Made by a program: the position numbers and the translations under genes. DNA of 43,996 nucleotides from Candidatus Ozemibacteraceae bacterium. GTDB lineage: Bacteria > Muiribacteriota > Ozemobacteria > Ozemobacterales > Ozemobacteraceae. The notes under the pieces are model-generated. The model was given only the letters and a program-made list of their open reading frames with translations, was not told where the DNA came from and did not search any database. The stretch's first letter is position 1. The number at the start of each line of letters is the position of its first letter. Where the stretch lies: the NCBI GenBank assembly GCA_017998915.1, contig JAGOCE010000002.1:1-43996 (forward strand). Direction: 5' to 3'. This document shows, in pieces, positions 41,374 to 43,996 of the stretch.

Positions 41374-43996
41374 GGCCTGTACCTGAGAATCTGTTTACTG
41401 GTCCCGTTGTTCGATCCCGTCGAGCCACCCATCAGATAGATAAAAGGCCCCACTGGAACAGCATTGATGCCTTTCGTTGCATTACCCGAGCCCCCGCTCC
41501 AGAGGATCTGCGCGGGAATTTCCTTGACCTTGCGCACTCTGTTCGTCTCGGGATTCCACGCGGCGGCTGACGTCAGGAGGGTGGCGGCTGGATTTTCCCC
41601 ACCGAATATGAATATCTCGTTTCCAAAGGAACAGGCACCGGCACACTGACGCTTGAACAGGTTGGAAGGATCGAGAAACTTGCTTTTGTCCGCAATGTCC
41701 GACTCGAGAGCCGTCTGTGCAAGCTGAACCCAGACATTCGTACCAGGGTCGAACCTGTCGACCGTTGCAAGGATATTCGTACCATCGCTCCCCCCCACAC
41801 GATAGAGCTTGTCTTTATGCCAGACAAGGCTGTGATTCATCCGTTTACCGGGCATTGGAGGAAGTTCCCGGCTGATGCCAAAAAAATAGGGACGCGCACC
41901 TTCCATGATCTTCCGTATTTCGACCTGGCTCAGGACCCGATCGTAGATGATCAGATCATCGATCTTCCCGTTCCACCAACGGTCATTCAACCCGTTCGAT
42001 CCGAGTCGGACGGCGCCTGCCGTCGTCCAGACCGCAGCAGCAGTCGTGTTCAACGCACCATCGTAGTAAATCTTCGTTGCAGAACCTTCTTTGACGATCG
42101 CAATATGTTTCCAGGCTTTGTCATTGTCCGGAATCGATGTTGGATATTCCGAGCCCCCGATTTTCAAGGAATAGCATCCCGCAACCAAAGCTGAGCTTCT
42201 GAACTGGAATCCGGAAGAATCGTTGGCCGCCTGGCAAAACGGCCCGGACCAATCCGTTAACGTCGTCGTTTCTTCTTTCATCCAAAAGCAAATGGAAACG
42301 ATGTCTCCCGTCAAGGCAGAGAGCGTCACGTTATCGTTCGAACCATCGAAAGCCAGGCAGGTATTTTTCCTGCCCGCAACCCAGCACCCTGGAGAGGTCA
42401 TGCTGTTGAGCGTTCCATCGAATCCATTTCCGGACGAGTCGACGGCCGTATTTCCAGCTGTTTCATCGAATCGGAGGCAGGCAAGGGGAGTCGACGGCTC
42501 TACGGGACCGAGATCCATCAACGCTTTGATCTCCGTGACGGGCAATGCACGGTCGTAGAAAACGACATCATCCAAAACCCCCTTGAAAGGCTCCGTACCC
42601 GATTGATTGCATCCGACACGGGTCACTCCTGGGGAAATGGCGTTTGGAACGGGATTTCCTGTAACGGCAACCTCTCCACCATTGACGAACATCTTCCATG
42701 TCCCGGCAACGCGCACCGCTGCCAGATGAGTCCATGTATCATTTACTATAGAATATCCCGAGTCCGCAAAGCCGACTCCTCCGCAGACAACCTTCACGAC
42801 ACCGGATGAATCGATGAACAAGGCATAGCCCTGCGTCGAGGTGTTGCCGTTGACCAGGATCATCTGATTTGTGCCCGTCGACCCGGTGCGTTTCACCCAC
42901 GCCGCCATCGTGATATTGTTCAGGGCGGTGAGAACAGCCGGAGCGGCCGTCGGAATATGATCGTCGATCCCGTCAAAATTCAGGCCATTCCCGTGCCTTC
43001 CTGAAATCCAGCATCCTGGGGCAGAAAATCCTGTCAAGGCTCCTGGGTGCAATCCTTCCGATGAGTCGGCGGCGGTGGTACCGGAAATTTCATCGAATGC
43101 ATACCAGAATGTCGGGGTTGGGGGAACGGCTGGAGGATCGGCAGGAGTCCCGGAGGCAATGGCGTGGGGCCAGTAGATCTGAACTGAGCTGGTGGCACCG
43201 GAAGGAGTGACGCCACCACCGATCACCGGTCCGTATGGGGTCATACAACCGGCATGGCTATGTCGGAGAATCACCGTCGAGTTGTCGTCCCCTAGCGTTT
43301 TTGTCATGTAAGCTCCCGGGAGAAGCGGGGACTCCGTCGGGGGAGACTGGGTGCTGTAAAACTCGACTTCAGGGCATTTGATCTGTGAACCACCGTAGAC
43401 ACTCTCATTGACAAAGCGATAGTAGCGATATGGGGTCGTATTGCTGAGGCAAAAAATGTCCCATGTTCCATTCTTGGGTTTCTCGAGCGAGCCGGATATA
43501 TCAACCCAGGAAGCATCGTCGTTACATGCCTGTATTTTGAAATTTCGGGTGGTTTCGGCGACACCGGAACCTTGCCCTCTGACTCGTATAATATCAACTA
43601 TTTCAACGCCACCGAGATCGATCCTGACCCAGGCACTCGTCACCCCGCTTGTTTCCCACCACGTCGCCGTGTTTCCGTCGAAGATCTTCCATCCGCTGCC
43701 GCCGACTTCCGTTTGAGCCACGACAGAAGCAGGTGCGGGCGCATTTGCAGACGTCATGGTCGGAGAAATTTTCCGAACTCCCGCTAGATAGAAGCGGAAT
43801 TCTCGTTGCACCCAAGCAAGCACGCCACCATGGTTGTCCGTACAGGTGATCTTATAGCACTGATACGGAATCGTATTCGGAATATTCAACACCGTATTGA
43901 ATACGTCACTTTCAGGAACGGTCACATTGCCCAGCAGAGTCCACGGTCCTCCAGCGGAGTCAGCCCCTTCTATGGTAAGACTTTTCATACCCTGGT
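41370..43996 (-). CDS. Large surface protein with discoidin, LamG and kelch modules (5' end outside window)
   Basis: At least 872 residues are visible and the frame stays open at the right edge, so the true start is not seen. The ATG at 43988 is probably internal. In order: the end of a discoidin (F5/8 type C-like) domain, a second one with GWKIFDGNTATWWETSG and WVRIDLGGVEIVDIIRVRG, two LamG-like domains (about 290-495 with LNFDGIDDHIPT, and 498-695 with LAFDGSNDNVTL and WKHIAIVKEGSATKIYYDG), then kelch-type repeats (NHSLVWHKDKLYRVGGSDG, GNEIFIFGGENPA, GPFIYLMGGS). Such modules bind sugars or proteins outside the cell. Its stop overlaps the start of the first minor pilin gene, so it belongs to that operon. 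Codon use is less GC-biased than in its neighbours. Confidence 0.8.
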   Translation of the reverse strand, partial: QGMKSLTIEGADSAGGPWTLLGNVTVPESDVFNTVLNIPNTIPYQCYKITCTDNHGGVLAWVQREFRFYLAGVRKISPTMTSANAPAPASVVAQTEVGGSGWKIFDGNTATWWETSGVTSAWVRIDLGGVEIVDIIRVRGQGSGVAETTRNFKIQACNDDASWVDISGSLEKPKNGTWDIFCLSNTTPYRYYRFVNESVYGGSQIKCPEVEFYSTQSPPTESPLLPGAYMTKTLGDDNSTVILRHSHAGCMTPYGPVIGGGVTPSGATSSVQIYWPHAIASGTPADPPAVPPTPTFWYAFDEISGTTAADSSEGLHPGALTGFSAPGCWISGRHGNGLNFDGIDDHIPTAAPAVLTALNNITMAAWVKRTGSTGTNQMILVNGNTSTQGYALFIDSSGVVKVVCGGVGFADSGYSIVNDTWTHLAAVRVAGTWKMFVNGGEVAVTGNPVPNAISPGVTRVGCNQSGTEPFKGVLDDVVFYDRALPVTEIKALMDLGPVEPSTPLACLRFDETAGNTAVDSSGNGFDGTLNSMTSPGCWVAGRKNTCLAFDGSNDNVTLSALTGDIVSICFWMKEETTTLTDWSGPFCQAANDSSGFQFRSSALVAGCYSLKIGGSEYPTSIPDNDKAWKHIAIVKEGSATKIYYDGALNTTAAAVWTTAGAVRLGSNGLNDRWWNGKIDDLIIYDRVLSQVEIRKIMEGARPYFFGISRELPPMPGKRMNHSLVWHKDKLYRVGGSDGTNILATVDRFDPGTNVWVQLAQTALESDIADKSKFLDPSNLFKRQCAGACSFGNEIFIFGGENPAATLLTSAAAWNPETNRVRKVKEIPAQILWSGGSGNATKGINAVPVGPFIYLMGGSTGSNNGTSKQILRYRP

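Overview
The window is a GC-rich bacterial chromosome segment, densely packed and mostly transcribed on the minus strand. It has no sign of phage, insertion sequences or CRISPR. The core set (EF-Tu with a tRNA cluster, rpmG, secE, nusG, rplKAJL; cysS-mrnC-rlmB; secA; prfB; hprK-yvcK-whiA) looks ancestral and is combined with type IV pilus minor pilins, lipoproteins and an imported-corrinoid system. HprK, WhiA and YvcK together with pilins and PtsN suggest a deep-branching, probably diderm, uncultured lineage (something like Riflebacteria/Ozemobacteria is possible). That placement is an impression, not a result.

Layout. 1-633: start of a secreted coiled-coil gene behind a long leader. 634-6930: a seven-gene cobamide import, remodelling and salvage operon (cobT-cobS-cbiR-cobU-btuF-btuD-btuC) behind a sigma70-like promoter and a cobalamin riboswitch. 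6954-12721: an apparent operon of agmatinase, prepilin peptidase, a 2H phosphoesterase and a three-gene Fe(III)-type ABC transporter. 13004-13801: larE on the plus strand. 13831-19082: the translation cluster, driven by a consensus promoter at 19054-19082 (tRNA-Thr, tRNA-Tyr, tRNA-Thr, tuf, rpmG, tRNA-Trp, secE, nusG, rplK, rplA, rplJ, rplL). It ends in a strong terminator, with no rpoB following. 19086-22319: cysS-mrnC-rlmB. 22428-26258: plus-strand DUF433-like, HEAT-repeat and TPR genes, plus an opposed 28-residue membrane peptide.

26387-30319: minor-pilin-type genes with prfB (programmed +1 frameshift) inserted among them. 30459-34504: hpf-ptsN and secA. 34551-37727: hprK-yvcK-whiA. 37825-39422: two plus-strand genes of uncertain role. 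39481-43996: a second minor pilin operon (GspH-like, PilW-like, PilX-like) preceded by a very large surface protein with discoidin, LamG and kelch modules, whose 5' end lies outside the window.

Common threads. Many starts overlap the preceding stop (ATGA, GTGA, TGATG), so translational coupling is the rule. Several promoters share an extended -10 of the form TGG-TATNAT. Intergenic gaps carry several families of short hairpin repeats. Short islands of AT-ending codons, often containing TATAATAT-like words, recur inside otherwise GC-rich genes and remain unexplained. The main functional hypothesis from the window is that the discoidin/LamG/kelch protein is the pilus-associated adhesin of the second pilin operon, in the position PilY1 takes in other bacteria.
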